Of a stretch of DNA of 64,000 nt, positions 33,926 through 44,300 are shown piece by piece. This DNA is from an uncultured Bacilli bacterium (GTDB lineage Bacteria; Bacillota_I; Bacilli_A; ML615J-28; CAG-313). Under the pieces are notes generated by a model, which was given only the letters and a program-made list of their open reading frames with translations, ran no database searches and was not told the DNA's origin. The stretch's first letter is position 1; every line of letters starts with the position of its first letter. The stretch lies in assembly GCA_934140285.1 (NCBI GenBank), contig CAKPBI010000010.1, positions 1 through 64,000 on the forward strand, read 5' to 3'. A program made the translations under genes and the position numbers.

Positions 33926-35287
33926 ATGGAGTATGAAAATGATGTAATAATTGGAATTTCTACTGCTTATGCTAAGGCTGCAATTTCAATAATAAGGCTA
34001 AGTGGCTATGGATGCATAGAATTGGTCAACAAAATATTTAGAGGAAAAAACTTAAATAAAGTTCAATCTCATACTATTAGTTATGGTCACATAGTAGATT
34101 TAAATAATAAAAATGTTATTGATGAGGTTTTAGTTTCCGTTTTTTTATCTCCAAAAACATACACAAAAGAAGATGTTGTTGAAATTAATTGTCATGGTGG
34201 TATATTTGTTACAAATTATATATATGAAGAATTAATTAAACTTGGGGCTAGACCAGCAGAACCTGGTGAATTTACAAAGAGAGCTTTCTTAAATGGACGA
34301 ATAGATTTAACAAAAGCTGAAGCGGTAATGGATATAATTAATGCAGAAAACAAAAATGCATTAAAATTTGCTAATCAAGGCATTAATGGAAAAATATATC
34401 ATCTAGTTAAGGAATATAGAGATAAGTTATTAGATATAATTGCTACAATAAGCGTAAATATCGATTATCCAGAATATGATGATGTTGAACAATTGACAAA
34501 TGAAAGTATAAAACCCAAAATTGAACACATTTTAAGTGAACTAAATAAATTGTTAAATGAATCTATTGGTGCAAAATATTTAAAAGAGGGAATAAATACA
34601 GCAATTATTGGTAAACCTAATGTTGGTAAGAGTACGTTACTTAATTCTTTATTAAATGAAGAAAAAGCAATAGTAACAAATATTCCTGGAACCACTAGAG
34701 ATGTGATTGAAGCAAAAATTAATATAGGTAATATAACTTTAAATTTAATAGATACTGCCGGTATTAGAAAAACAGATGATATTGTTGAAAAAATTGGTGT
34801 TGAAAAATCTCAACAAATGATAGATAAAGCAGATTTAATAATGTTAATACTAGATAATACAACCTCTTTAACAGAGGATGAAATTAAATTAATGGAAAAA
34901 ATCAAAGAAAAGCCACATTTAATCGTTGTGAATAAATGTGATGAAAATAGTTTAAAAAACGAAAACTTAAGCAATGCTATATATATAAGTGCACAAAATA
35001 AAGGTGATGTATATAGATTAGAAGATGAAATTACTAAAATAGTGTTAAAAAACATAGATATAAGTGTTGATTCTATCTATCTAGCTAATTCACGACAAAT
35101 TGAAAAATTAAGAAAAGCAATTCAATCTTTAATGGAAGCAATGAATGGCATAAAACAAAAAGTATATATTGATTTTATAGATATATATTTAAGAGAAGCA
35201 TATAATTACTTGGGAGAAATTTATGGTGAAACTGCTACCGATAGTTTATTAAATGAATTATTTAGTAAATTTTGTTTAGGTAAGTAA
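33926..35287 (+). CDS. mnmE: tRNA modification GTPase MnmE
   Basis: A protein of about 453 residues that, with MnmG, adds the aminomethyl or carboxymethylaminomethyl group to U34 of tRNAs. The N-terminal folate-binding domain is followed by a G domain with GKPNVGKSTLLN, DTAGIRKTDD and NKCD. The C-terminus ends in the required CLGK. I chose ATG 33926, nine bases after AAGGAG; an in-frame ATG at 33917 directly abuts that site. No mnmG is in the window. Confidence 0.96.
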   Translation: MEYENDVIIGISTAYAKAAISIIRLSGYGCIELVNKIFRGKNLNKVQSHTISYGHIVDLNNKNVIDEVLVSVFLSPKTYTKEDVVEINCHGGIFVTNYIYEELIKLGARPAEPGEFTKRAFLNGRIDLTKAEAVMDIINAENKNALKFANQGINGKIYHLVKEYRDKLLDIIATISVNIDYPEYDDVEQLTNESIKPKIEHILSELNKLLNESIGAKYLKEGINTAIIGKPNVGKSTLLNSLLNEEKAIVTNIPGTTRDVIEAKINIGNITLNLIDTAGIRKTDDIVEKIGVEKSQQMIDKADLIMLILDNTTSLTEDEIKLMEKIKEKPHLIVVNKCDENSLKNENLSNAIYISAQNKGDVYRLEDEITKIVLKNIDISVDSIYLANSRQIEKLRKAIQSLMEAMNGIKQKVYIDFIDIYLREAYNYLGEIYGETATDSLLNELFSKFCLGK

Positions 35288-35292
35288 TTATA

Positions 35293-35321
35293 TTGACAAA
35301 AATTAATTTATTTAATATAAT
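35293..35321 (+). promoter_or_regulatory. Consensus promoter of the asnS T-box transcript
   Basis: A perfect TTGACA is separated by 17 bases from a perfect TATAAT, only 5 bases past the mnmE stop. It is the strongest consensus promoter noticed in the window. Confidence 0.88.
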
Positions 35322-35337
35322 TATTTTATACAGCAAT

Positions 35338-35582
35338 GATTGAGAGCAATGCAAACAAAATATCATTTCAGTGATTTAAGGATAGTGTGAACTTAAAATG
35401 AGGATTGCAAAGTAACACTCAATGGCTAGCGAAAGAAAAGTTTTAAAACTTAGTAGAATCGCTCGTATTTCTGCGTTAAAGAATTTGAGTGCATAGAAAT
35501 ATCTATGAACTAAGGTGGTACCGCGAATAGTTAATTCGTCCTTAGAGTAAAAGAAAAGTCTTTTATTTTAAGGACTTTTTTT
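35338..35582 (+). promoter_or_regulatory. T-box riboswitch, tRNA-Asn responsive
   Basis: The T-box motif AAGGTGGTACCGCGA (35512-35526) is followed by a terminator made by GTCCTTA...TAAGGAC plus a T-run (35538-35582). In stem I the triplet AAC (35390-35392) in GTGTGAACTTA sits where the specifier is expected and encodes Asn, matching the downstream asnS. It fills the 313-bp gap between mnmE and asnS. Confidence 0.92.
35538..35582 (+). terminator. T-box terminator of the asnS leader
   Basis: A two-segment stem, GTCCTTA and TAAAAGA pairing with TCTTTTA and TAAGGAC, ends in seven or more T residues. It competes with the T-box antiterminator. Confidence 0.85.
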
Positions 35583-35600
35583 ATAGAAAGGAATATAAAT

Positions 35601-36986
35601 ATGGAAAAATTAAGTGTAAAAGATTTATTTAACAAAGGAACAGAGTATTTAGGAAAGACAGTGCTAATGCAAGGATGGGTAAGAACCAATCGTGCACAAA
35701 AAGAATTCGGATTTTTAAATGTAAATGATGGGTCTTTTTTAGAAAATGTTCAAGTGGTATATGAATCTTCATTATCGAATTTTGAAGATGTCCAAAAATT
35801 TAGAGTTGGCAGTGGCGTTTCCGTTGAAGGAATTGTTGTTAAATCACCAAATGTAAAACAACCTTATGAGTTGAAAGCATCTAAAGTAATATTAGAAGCA
35901 GATTCTCCTGAAGATTATCCTATTCAACCAAAGAGACACACTCGAGAATTTTTAAGAGAAAAAGCGTATTTAAGAATGAGAACAAATTTATTTAGCGCGG
36001 TATTTAGAATGCGTAGTAAACTTGCTTTTGCGATACATAAATATTTTCAAGAAAAAAATTTCATTTACGTTAACACTCCATTAATCACATCTAATGATGG
36101 TGAAGGTGCCGGAGAAATGTTTCAAGTAACAACATTAGATTTAGAACGTGTTGCAAAAGAAGGAAAAGTAGATTATACAAAAGATTTTTTTGGAAAGCCA
36201 GTTAATCTTACAGTTACTGGGCAACTTGAAGGTGAAACATATGCCTTAGCGTTTAAAAACATATATACTTTTGGTCCAACATTTAGAGCTGAAAATTCTA
36301 ACACTACAAGACATGCATCAGAATTTTGGATGATTGAACCAGAAATGGCTTTTGCTGATTTGCAAGACAATATGAAAGTAATTGAAGAAATGGTAAAATA
36401 TGTGGTTTCATATGTTCTAGAAAATGCAAAAGAAGAAGTGGAATTCTTTGACAAGTTTGTATATCCAGGAAAGAAAGAACAACTAGAAAAGTTAGTAAAA
36501 TCAAATTTTGCTGTTTGTACACACCATGAAGCAATAGAGATATTAAAAAAATCAGGTGTTGCATTTGAAAACAAACCTGAATTTGGTGAAGATTTAGCTA
36601 CTGAACACGAAAAGTATTTAACAGATGTATATTTTAAATCTCCAGTATTTATTACTAATTGGCCTAAAGAGATTAAAGCATTTTATATGAGATTAAACGA
36701 TGATCAAAAAACAGTAGCTGCTGTTGATTTATTAGTTCCAGGAGCTGGTGAATTAGTAGGAGGATCACAAAGAGAAGAAAGAATTGATTTATTACTTTCA
36801 AGAATGAATGAATTAAAAATGAAAATAGAACCATTATACTGGTACGTAGACTTAAGAAAATATGGTGGAGTTAAGCATTCAGGATTTGGAATGGGGTTTG
36901 AAAGACTAATTATGTATGTAACAGGAATGGATAATATTCGTGATGTAATTCCGTTTCCAAGAACACCAAAAAACTGTGAGTTCTAA
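35601..36986 (+). CDS. asnS: Asparaginyl-tRNA synthetase
   Basis: A 461-residue class IIb synthetase charging tRNA-Asn. The N-terminal OB-fold anticodon domain (about 18-100) includes VLMQGWVRTNRAQKEFGFLN. The catalytic core has TVTGQLEGETYALAF, FRAENSNTTRHASEFWMIEP (motif 2) and a C-terminal GFGMGFERLIMYVTGMDNIR (motif 3). The upstream asparagine T-box confirms the specificity. The length is standard. Confidence 0.97.
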   Translation: MEKLSVKDLFNKGTEYLGKTVLMQGWVRTNRAQKEFGFLNVNDGSFLENVQVVYESSLSNFEDVQKFRVGSGVSVEGIVVKSPNVKQPYELKASKVILEADSPEDYPIQPKRHTREFLREKAYLRMRTNLFSAVFRMRSKLAFAIHKYFQEKNFIYVNTPLITSNDGEGAGEMFQVTTLDLERVAKEGKVDYTKDFFGKPVNLTVTGQLEGETYALAFKNIYTFGPTFRAENSNTTRHASEFWMIEPEMAFADLQDNMKVIEEMVKYVVSYVLENAKEEVEFFDKFVYPGKKEQLEKLVKSNFAVCTHHEAIEILKKSGVAFENKPEFGEDLATEHEKYLTDVYFKSPVFITNWPKEIKAFYMRLNDDQKTVAAVDLLVPGAGELVGGSQREERIDLLLSRMNELKMKIEPLYWYVDLRKYGGVKHSGFGMGFERLIMYVTGMDNIRDVIPFPRTPKNCEF

Positions 36987-36990
36987 TAAA

Positions 36991-37020
36991 AAAATCTATT
37001 GGGAAACCAATAGATTTTTT
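36991..37020. terminator. Bidirectional terminator between asnS and a convergent gene
   Basis: A perfect 13-bp stem (AAAAATCTATTGG/CCAATAGATTTTT) with a GAAA loop touches the stop codon of the minus-strand gene. Confidence 0.85.
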
Positions 37021-38077
37021 AACGTTTATTTTTATTTTTCTTAGTTAATTCTTCTTGAGAAGGGTCCATCCAAATTAGATAAAATAAGAATGCTACAATT
37101 CCAGATAATACAAAAGCAATCGATCCATGAAGTATAACTTTACCTAATATTACTTTTTTGTATTCAGGTGCGTTAAGTGGATTATTGTTATATCCATCTT
37201 CATGTTCTATTTTGTCTATGTTTGTAATATCTTTAATTACACCTTTAACTATTTTATAATCTTTATTGTTAGATTCATTATAAAAAATGCAAAAAGTTAC
37301 ATCACCACTTGTGTTTTTTTCAGAATCAGTAATTGAATTATGGTTGTTATCTGTCTTTGGTGACATTCTATAAACTAGATGCTTTGCACCTTCTTCACGA
37401 TTGTCATCATTTTTAAAACCTGTATCATATATATAATAATGTGATGTTTGTTCGTTTTCACCAGTGTATGTGTAATAACTAAATGCTCCAGCAGTAAGTG
37501 ATGGATTATTTTTAGTATCATCGTCAAAGAATTCTTCATAACACTTATCTAATAAATCATCACCATATGGTGTATAATTTTCTTCTTCTTTTTCTTCCTC
37601 AGTCGCTTTTCCAGTTCCTTGAACTACAAGCATTTGTAATTTTTCTGGATCAAATGAAGAATTTTTATAATTTATATTATAAAAATAGAAATAATAATTA
37701 TATGTCCATTTACCTTGTGATAATGTTCCTTGAGTATAAATGTCTACATCGAAAAATCCATTTAAATGTAAAGTACCATTTTGATAATAAGAAGAATTAC
37801 CTTCTTTATCAGTTGGAATTATTACATCATCATCTGGATTAGAGAAAGAAACTAAATTAGATCCTTTTTGAAATTTTGTAGTTTGCATTTTTACAGCATG
37901 ATTAATTAATTCTGATGCTGATTGACTTTCATAATCATCAACATGGAAATAGCTGTTTAAGTATTTTAGTTTATTGCCTTCATATCCATGATATGAATAC
38001 CAACAAATTCCAAATGTTACACCAACAACTATAAGCAGTGAAATCATGAAAGGAATAAATTTAAATTTTAATTTCAT
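37019..38077 (-). CDS. Hypothetical bitopic membrane protein
   Basis: A 352-residue protein I do not recognise. A hydrophobic helix lies near each end (about 9-28 and 310-335). Between them is a large extracytoplasmic domain rich in Tyr, Asp, Asn and Ser with an acidic EEEKEEENY stretch. The short cytoplasmic tail is Lys-rich (ending KNKNKR). The length of the outside loop suggests a sensing, adhesion or scaffold role, but no domain is assigned. It is monocistronic. Confidence 0.7.
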   Translation of the reverse strand: MKLKFKFIPFMISLLIVVGVTFGICWYSYHGYEGNKLKYLNSYFHVDDYESQSASELINHAVKMQTTKFQKGSNLVSFSNPDDDVIIPTDKEGNSSYYQNGTLHLNGFFDVDIYTQGTLSQGKWTYNYYFYFYNINYKNSSFDPEKLQMLVVQGTGKATEEEKEEENYTPYGDDLLDKCYEEFFDDDTKNNPSLTAGAFSYYTYTGENEQTSHYYIYDTGFKNDDNREEGAKHLVYRMSPKTDNNHNSITDSEKNTSGDVTFCIFYNESNNKDYKIVKGVIKDITNIDKIEHEDGYNNNPLNAPEYKKVILGKVILHGSIAFVLSGIVAFLFYLIWMDPSQEELTKKNKNKR

Positions 38078-38218
38078 TTTTTAATATGCCCCTTTCTATA
38101 GTCTCTATTATTATAGCATTTTTATTTAAAATAATCAAATAAAATATTCTACATATATAAAAAACAAATAATATCAAAATAATTACAAATTTATTTTATA
38201 CATAAAAATACATTTTTA

Positions 38219-38246
38219 TTGACAAAAATACATTATGTTGTATAAT
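38219..38246 (+). promoter_or_regulatory. Promoter of the nfeD-SPFH operon
   Basis: TTGACA is separated by 16 bases from TATAAT, 21 bases before the first start codon and followed by GGAGGT. Confidence 0.72.
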
Positions 38247-38267
38247 ATATGTATAGGAGGTAATTTT

Positions 38268-38651
38268 ATGAAAATAGATTGGATAAACAATGATAAGAGC
38301 AGCGCTGTTACCATCTATAATAACAACATAACGTTAAGCAAACAAGCAGCAAGCTTTTTTGAAGATGCGTTTGGTGTTGCTGTAGGGATTGATGTTGACA
38401 CAAATAATATAATTATTCAAAAAATCTATAAAGAAGATTTTGAAAAACAATCGATAGATGATAATAATTTGCATAAAATAGAAATTAAGTCAAGTTATGG
38501 AAGAATTAATTCTAAAAACTTGGTTACAAAACTTAGTGAAAAATTAGGTTTAAGTTTTGATAAAAACCAATCATATAAGTTTAACGCAAAGTGGAATACA
38601 GGATACAAAATGTTAATTGTTTCTACAAACGGAAAGGAGAATGAAGAATAA
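38268..38651 (+). CDS. Hypothetical small protein upstream of nfeD
   Basis: A soluble protein of about 127 residues with no membrane segment. The pattern ITLSKQAASFFEDAFGVAVG followed by short beta strands suggests a compact alpha/beta fold, but I cannot name the family. The ATG at 38268 follows AGGAGGT; an ATG-like start at 38235 lies before the -10. It overlaps nfeD by one base, so it is probably functionally tied to the NfeD-SPFH pair. Confidence 0.62.
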   Translation: MKIDWINNDKSSAVTIYNNNITLSKQAASFFEDAFGVAVGIDVDTNNIIIQKIYKEDFEKQSIDDNNLHKIEIKSSYGRINSKNLVTKLSEKLGLSFDKNQSYKFNAKWNTGYKMLIVSTNGKENEE

Positions 38652-39127
38652 TGTTAATTCTATTTGACAATCCCACATTGACAATTGTCTCTCTAGTAGC
38701 GTGGGGAATAGTAATAGCTTTAGGTTTAATAATAGAAGTAGAAACCACAGAGTTAGTTGCTATTTGGTTTAGTGCTGGAGCCATACCTGCATTGATATGT
38801 TCTGCGTTTGAGACACCAATATACGTACAATTATTAGTATTTGCTGTTGTTTCATTAGTTTTAATTTTAATAACTAGACCGCTTGTAAAAAAATTTAATA
38901 TAAAAAATACTATACCTACTAATACGGATAAATTAATAGGAATGATAGGAAGGGTAGTTAAGGAAGTTTCAATAAATGAAAAAGGGACTATTTATGTTAA
39001 TTATTTGGAATGGACAGCAATTACTAAAAGTACAAGGAAATTAAAGGTTGGGGAAGATGTTGTAATAAAAGAAATAATAGGTAATAAATTATTGGTTGAA
39101 CCAATAGAAGAAATTGAAATTAAATAA
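38651..39127 (+). CDS. NfeD family membrane protein
   Basis: A 158-residue protein of the short NfeD type. Three hydrophobic helices occupy about 8-80, and a C-terminal OB-fold domain spans about 95-155 (IGRVVKEVSINEKGTIYVNY, GEDVVIKEIIGNKLLVEP). NfeD proteins act with SPFH/flotillin-like proteins, and one is encoded 18 bp downstream. Confidence 0.88.
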   Translation: MLILFDNPTLTIVSLVAWGIVIALGLIIEVETTELVAIWFSAGAIPALICSAFETPIYVQLLVFAVVSLVLILITRPLVKKFNIKNTIPTNTDKLIGMIGRVVKEVSINEKGTIYVNYLEWTAITKSTRKLKVGEDVVIKEIIGNKLLVEPIEEIEIK

Positions 39128-39145
39128 GAAAGGAAAACTAAATAA

Positions 39146-40135
39146 ATGATTATATATATATTATTAAGTGTTTTAGCGATTATTATATTAGTTGTTGCGA
39201 TAATCCTTATTTCATGTGTAAAGATTGTTCCTCAAACTAAGGCGTATGTAATAGAAAGATTAGGAAAGTTTTATAAAGTTTGGGGTACAGGTGTTCATAT
39301 GTTATGTCCATTTGTTGATAGAATTGCACATGATACAAGTGTTGTTCCATATGGAAATAGATATACAGGTGCTAGTAAAACTGGTATCGTTAATTTAAAA
39401 GAACAGGTTATAGATTTTGATCCTCAACCAGTTATAACAAAAGATAACGTAACTATGCAAATTGATACTGTAATTTATTTCCAAATTACCGATCCAAAAG
39501 CATATGTATATGGAGTTTCAAATCCAATTAGAGCGTTAGATACATTAACAACAACCACAATAAGAAATATTATGGGTGCACTTGATTTGGATGAAGCTTT
39601 AACAAGTAGAGAAATAGTAAATGCAAAAATGAGAGAAATCTTAGATGATGCTACTGATCCATGGGGAATTAAGGTGGTTCGTGTAGAAGTTAAAAATATA
39701 ATGCCTCCTAGGGATATTAGAGAAGCTATGGAAAAACAAATGAGAGCTGAAAGAGAACGTCGTGAAGCAATATTAAGAGCTGAAGGTGAAAAACAAGCTG
39801 CTATATTAGAGGCTGAAGGTTATAAAGAATCACAAATATTAAAAGCGGAAGCTGCAAGAGAAGCTGCTATTCGTGAAGCTGAAGGTAAAGCAAAAGCTAT
39901 ATATTTAATTAATGAAGCTGAAGCAAAAGGTTTAGAAATGATTAAAGCTGTAGGGGGAGAACAAGGCTTATTAGTTCTAAAAGCATATGAGGCTCTTCAA
40001 AAAATGTCTGATGGACAAGCTACAAAAATTATTGTACCTTCTGATATGCAAGGGATTGCAGGGTTAGCATTAAGTTTAAAAGAAATTGTTGAAAAAAATA
40101 AAATAGAAGAACCAAAAAATGAGGAAACACATTAA
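39146..40135 (+). CDS. SPFH/Band 7 (slipin-like) membrane protein
   Basis: A 329-residue protein. The N-terminal membrane helix (about 2-25) is followed by the stomatin-like SPFH domain (VPQTKAYVIERLGKFYKVWG, then DFDPQPVITKDNVTMQIDTV). The C-terminal alanine/glutamate-rich coiled coil (about 190-270) has repeated EAEG/AEGE units. Members form large membrane-bound oligomers that organise microdomains, and pair with NfeD as here. Its stop overlaps the convergent gene end by four bases. Confidence 0.92.
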   Translation: MIIYILLSVLAIIILVVAIILISCVKIVPQTKAYVIERLGKFYKVWGTGVHMLCPFVDRIAHDTSVVPYGNRYTGASKTGIVNLKEQVIDFDPQPVITKDNVTMQIDTVIYFQITDPKAYVYGVSNPIRALDTLTTTTIRNIMGALDLDEALTSREIVNAKMREILDDATDPWGIKVVRVEVKNIMPPRDIREAMEKQMRAERERREAILRAEGEKQAAILEAEGYKESQILKAEAAREAAIREAEGKAKAIYLINEAEAKGLEMIKAVGGEQGLLVLKAYEALQKMSDGQATKIIVPSDMQGIAGLALSLKEIVEKNKIEEPKNEETH

Positions 40136-40149
40136 TTGTGTTTCCTTTT
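40122..40149. terminator. Terminator overlapping two convergent stop codons
   Basis: A 10-bp stem (AGGAAACACA/TGTGTTTCCT) spans the ends of the SPFH gene and the Na/Pi-cotransporter-like gene, with pyrimidine-rich sequence after it. Confidence 0.7.
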
Positions 40150-41058
40150 CTTTATATATATATAAAATATAATAAAAAACAAAAAAACAGTTATAGTATT
40201 ATAAATTATGTGACTAAGTGAAATAACTAGAGCGTTATTGGCACTAGTATTTTCTTGTATAATTAGTAATAAACTAGTAAAACTATTAATCAAAAGCATA
40301 AAAATTATTGACCCTAAAAAGTTAAAAGTAAAATTAATTAAACTTACATGAAAAGAATTTTTGTCATTAATACAGGAAATAATAATTCCTAATATTGTTG
40401 TTCCAATGTTTGCTCCTAGCATAAATGCAATTCCACATTTAATAGAAATGTAATTTGATAATGATAATTGTTGAATAATGCCAATTCCTGCATTGGATGA
40501 TTGAATTAAAAAAGAAATTACAATACCAAAGAAAAACATATATATATAATTATTGTTAAATTTTAAAATAAGATAAGATAAATTTGAAGTTTCAATTAGT
40601 TTTTCAAGGTTATAACACATGTGCTTTAAAGAAAAAAGTAATATTCCTAATAAAATAATTATCTTTCCTAGGCTTTTATATTTGCTAAAACATATAATAA
40701 AGCCCACAATTAAAATTAATAAAATTATAAGATAAGAATTAATTGAAAAAAACATAGTAGAAAAACTAGTCCCTATATTACTTGATATAACGACAATTAA
40801 CCCATTAATTTTCGATATTTGTTTTGATGCTATAAATGATAGGGTAATAACTGTAATAGCTGTAGAAGACCCAGTAATTGCCGTTAAAACGATACCTAAA
40901 AGAAAACATTTAAATGTTGAATTAGTTGATTTAGAAATAAAATTACATATAGTGCTATTTAAAGCAAAATTTAAATTTGTAGTAAATTCTTTTATGCTGT
41001 ATAAAAAAGTAATTAATAAACACAATGATATAAATAAATAAAAAGAAAATAAAGACAT
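40132..41058 (-). CDS. Na/Pi-cotransporter II-like membrane protein
   Basis: A 308-residue polytopic protein with about eight hydrophobic helices. Two inverted-repeat signature regions are visible: TAITGSSTAITVITLSFI (about 59-76) and LIQSSNAGIGIIQQLSLSN (about 183-201), then GANIGTTILGI. These match the QSS repeats of the SLC34/NptA family, though the first repeat has GSS. The usual C-terminal PhoU-like domain is absent. Phosphate uptake or export is plausible; the substrate is unproven. Confidence 0.8.
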   Translation of the reverse strand: MSLFSFYLFISLCLLITFLYSIKEFTTNLNFALNSTICNFISKSTNSTFKCFLLGIVLTAITGSSTAITVITLSFIASKQISKINGLIVVISSNIGTSFSTMFFSINSYLIILLILIVGFIICFSKYKSLGKIIILLGILLFSLKHMCYNLEKLIETSNLSYLILKFNNNYIYMFFFGIVISFLIQSSNAGIGIIQQLSLSNYISIKCGIAFMLGANIGTTILGIIISCINDKNSFHVSLINFTFNFLGSIIFMLLINSFTSLLLIIQENTSANNALVISLSHIIYNTITVFLFFIIFYIYIKKRKHN

Positions 41059-41272
41059 AAATTCACCAATTAATTGTATTTAACTAAAGTAAAAAATATT
41101 TATGTTGTTTTTTATATATAGGAAAAATAATTATTGTCAAAAAAAATAAAATATTTGTATTATAAAGTGTAAAAGAAGATACAAAAAAGTTATATAAGGG
41201 GATAACGTTTATAATAAAATATGAAATTGTAAAAAACCTTGCTTTAGAAAGATAAATTATTTAAATATGTGA

Positions 41273-41278
41273 TATAAT
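41273..41278 (+). promoter_or_regulatory. Extended -10 upstream of dnaX
   Basis: TATAAT with extended TGA lies 33 bases before the dnaX start. No good -35 is present at 16-18 bases. The gap contains no SRP RNA, unlike the Bacillus arrangement. Confidence 0.5.
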
Positions 41279-41311
41279 TATTACAAGAAAATTATTAAGG
41301 AGGTGTTTTAG

Positions 41312-44300
41312 ATGGCGTATAAAGCATTATATCGAACATATCGTCCAACTCGTTTTGAGGATGTTGTAGGCCAAAAACACATTATAAAAATATTAAAAAA
41401 CGCATGTGTTACTAATCGTATATCACATGCATACGTATTTAGCGGATTAAGAGGAATAGGAAAAACAACAATAGCGCGTATTTTCGCTAAAGCGGTAAAT
41501 TGCGAATTGTCAAAAGATGGTGAACCATGCAATGTTTGTCGCAATTGTCTTTCAATTATAAATGATGAAACAACAGATGTGATAGAGCTAGATGCCGCAA
41601 GTAATAATGGCGTTGATCAAATGCGTGATATACTAGAAAAAGTAAATTTCTTGCCAAGTTCTTTAAAGAAAAAAGTTTATATAATTGATGAAGCTCATAT
41701 GCTAAGTACTGCTGCTTTTAATGCACTTTTAAAAACTTTAGAAGAACCACCAGCTCACGTTATTTTTATTCTTGCTACAACAGAACCATATAAACTTCCA
41801 TCAACGATTTTATCAAGATGTCAAAGATTGGATTTTAAACAATTATCAACTCATGAAATTGTAGAAATGCTTTCAAAAGTTGTTACAAAGGAAAATATTG
41901 GAATAACAGATGAAGCACTATTAGGAATTGCCGAAGCCTCAGAAGGAAGTATGCGTGACGCATTAAGCATATTAGATCAAGCAAGAGTATATGAATCTAA
42001 TCAAATTACTCTTCAAGATGTAAATAGTTTAACCGGTAGAATCTCTCAAGAGTATTTAACAAGCTTAGTAAAAGCAATTAATGAGAAAAATATTCAACTA
42101 GCAATAGATAATATCGGTCAACTAATAGAAAACGGAAAAGAAGTTTCTAGAATTTTAACATGTTTAATTCAATTCTGTAGAGATTTACTTTTGTATAAAA
42201 GTGTGCGTGATGAATCTGATATAATATATATGTATAAAAAAGAAGATTTTGAAGAACTAGCTGACGAATTATCTGATAAAAAATTATTCTATTATGTTGA
42301 CTCGTTTGTAGAAATTCAAAATAAAATAAGATATACTAATTCTCAAAAAATATATTTAGAAGTAGGTATTATAAAACTAATAAATAACGCTAACACAGAT
42401 ATTGATTTATTAACCCAAATAAAGAAATTAGAGGAAAAAATAAATCTTATTGATCCACAAGATGACATGGATTCAGTAACAAGCATTCTAAATAGACTTG
42501 ATGAAGTTGAAAATAAAGTCAAAAAATCCACTATAGAATTTGAAAAAGCAAATATTCAAGGGTTTAAAGATAGTATTATTTCAAAAATTAGTTTATTAGA
42601 AGATATGACTCTTGCTAATAAAAATCTACCTGTAAAGTTAGAAGAAAAAATTCAAGATATAGAAGAAAAATTAGTAGAAATTAATACAACAGCTTTAGTA
42701 GGAACAACTGCTCCTACTTCTGATGAAGATAATAAAGAGACGATTAATGAAGATATAATTATAAAAATTAATGAGATTGAAAACAAATTACAACAAATAA
42801 ATCAAAATAACGAAGGTCTAGCAATAGAAGAAATTAAGAAACAATTGGAAACTGTTCAGTTAAAACTTGATACATCTTCGATAAATAATACAAATGATGT
42901 ATTGCTAAAAATAAGAGAATTAGAAGAACGTTTAGCTAACATTGCTGGAAATGAAGAAATTATGAGTTTAAAACAAAAAATTTCAAATTTAGAACAAGAA
43001 ATTTCAAACTTACCTATTACCAAAGCAACTCCTACAATTGAAACCCCAGTTCAAAGTAGTAATAAAGATATAACTGAAAGACTTGAAATTGTTGAAGAAT
43101 ATTTAGATATGGTAATTACTAAAGTAGATGAATTGTCAAGAGGAATGAAGCAAACTAATGGTGTTGATAATTCTGATATAAGAGAAGAAATTAATCAATT
43201 AAATGATAACTATATGACTTTGCTTAATCACATACAATCGTTACAAGAACATACTTCTACTTTAGCAACACTAGAAACTAACAATGAATCAAGTGATAAT
43301 CAACGAAATATTGATTATATAAATACTGAAAAAGAAGAAATAAATAAATTACTTGAATCTATGTATAATGAACTAAAGGAATTAATAGAGGCAAATTATA
43401 ATGATCTAAATTCTAAAGTATTAAATGTGGATGAAAACATATCAGTAAAGGTTAATTCTCTTCACCAAATAATTGATAGCGAAATTAGTGCTGTAAATAC
43501 TGATTTGGAAGGGAAAATTAATGCCATAGTTATACCAGAAATTCCTGAAGTAGTGGATTATTCTTCTCAAATAGATGTAAACAAACAAAGTATAAATGAT
43601 TTAAAAGAATATACGCTTAAATTAAGTGCAAAACTACAAGAGGTTCAAAACAAGGTAGTAGAGATTAATACAAAATTAGATGGTGGAATAACAAAACGTA
43701 GAAGCCCATTTGAGATAACTAGAGAAGAAGAAGTAGAAGAAAAAGAAACAAAAGTGCCAGAAGAAAATATTCAAATTCCTAATTCTACAACCATTTATGA
43801 AGAACCAACTAAAGTAGTTAAGTCTAACGATAATACTGTTGTTGTAAAAACGAAACCACATATTGAGAATAATCCTAACGATCCTAATAACGTTTATGAT
43901 ATAAAGATTGTTGAAAGAATTTTGAATCAAGCTCATGCACAAGCTTGTCGAGAAGAAAAAGTACGTCTACTATCAATATGGCCTAGACTAGAAGATAAAG
44001 TAGGACATTTATTAGCTCCTACAGCTAAATTATTGTCAGAAGGCTTATTGACTGCGAATGGAGAGAAGGAACTATTAATTGTATTCCCTCATGCTTCGAT
44101 GTGCAACCATCTTATGGAACCTAAAGGACATACAAATGCATTACAAATTATAAAAATAGCTTTTGGTAAAGATTATGATTTTATTGCTTTACCTGAAAAT
44201 ACATGGCAAGAAAAACGCAAGGAGTATGCAGGACAATTCCATATTGGAATTAAATACCCAAGGCTTACACCTATTAATAATCCTGAGCTTAAGATTAATA

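Noticed and set aside
41059..41311. SRP (4.5S/scRNA) gene expected upstream of dnaX in Bacillus
   Set aside because: The gap is AT-rich with no GC-rich hairpin or conserved SRP tetraloop sequence, so the RNA must be encoded elsewhere.
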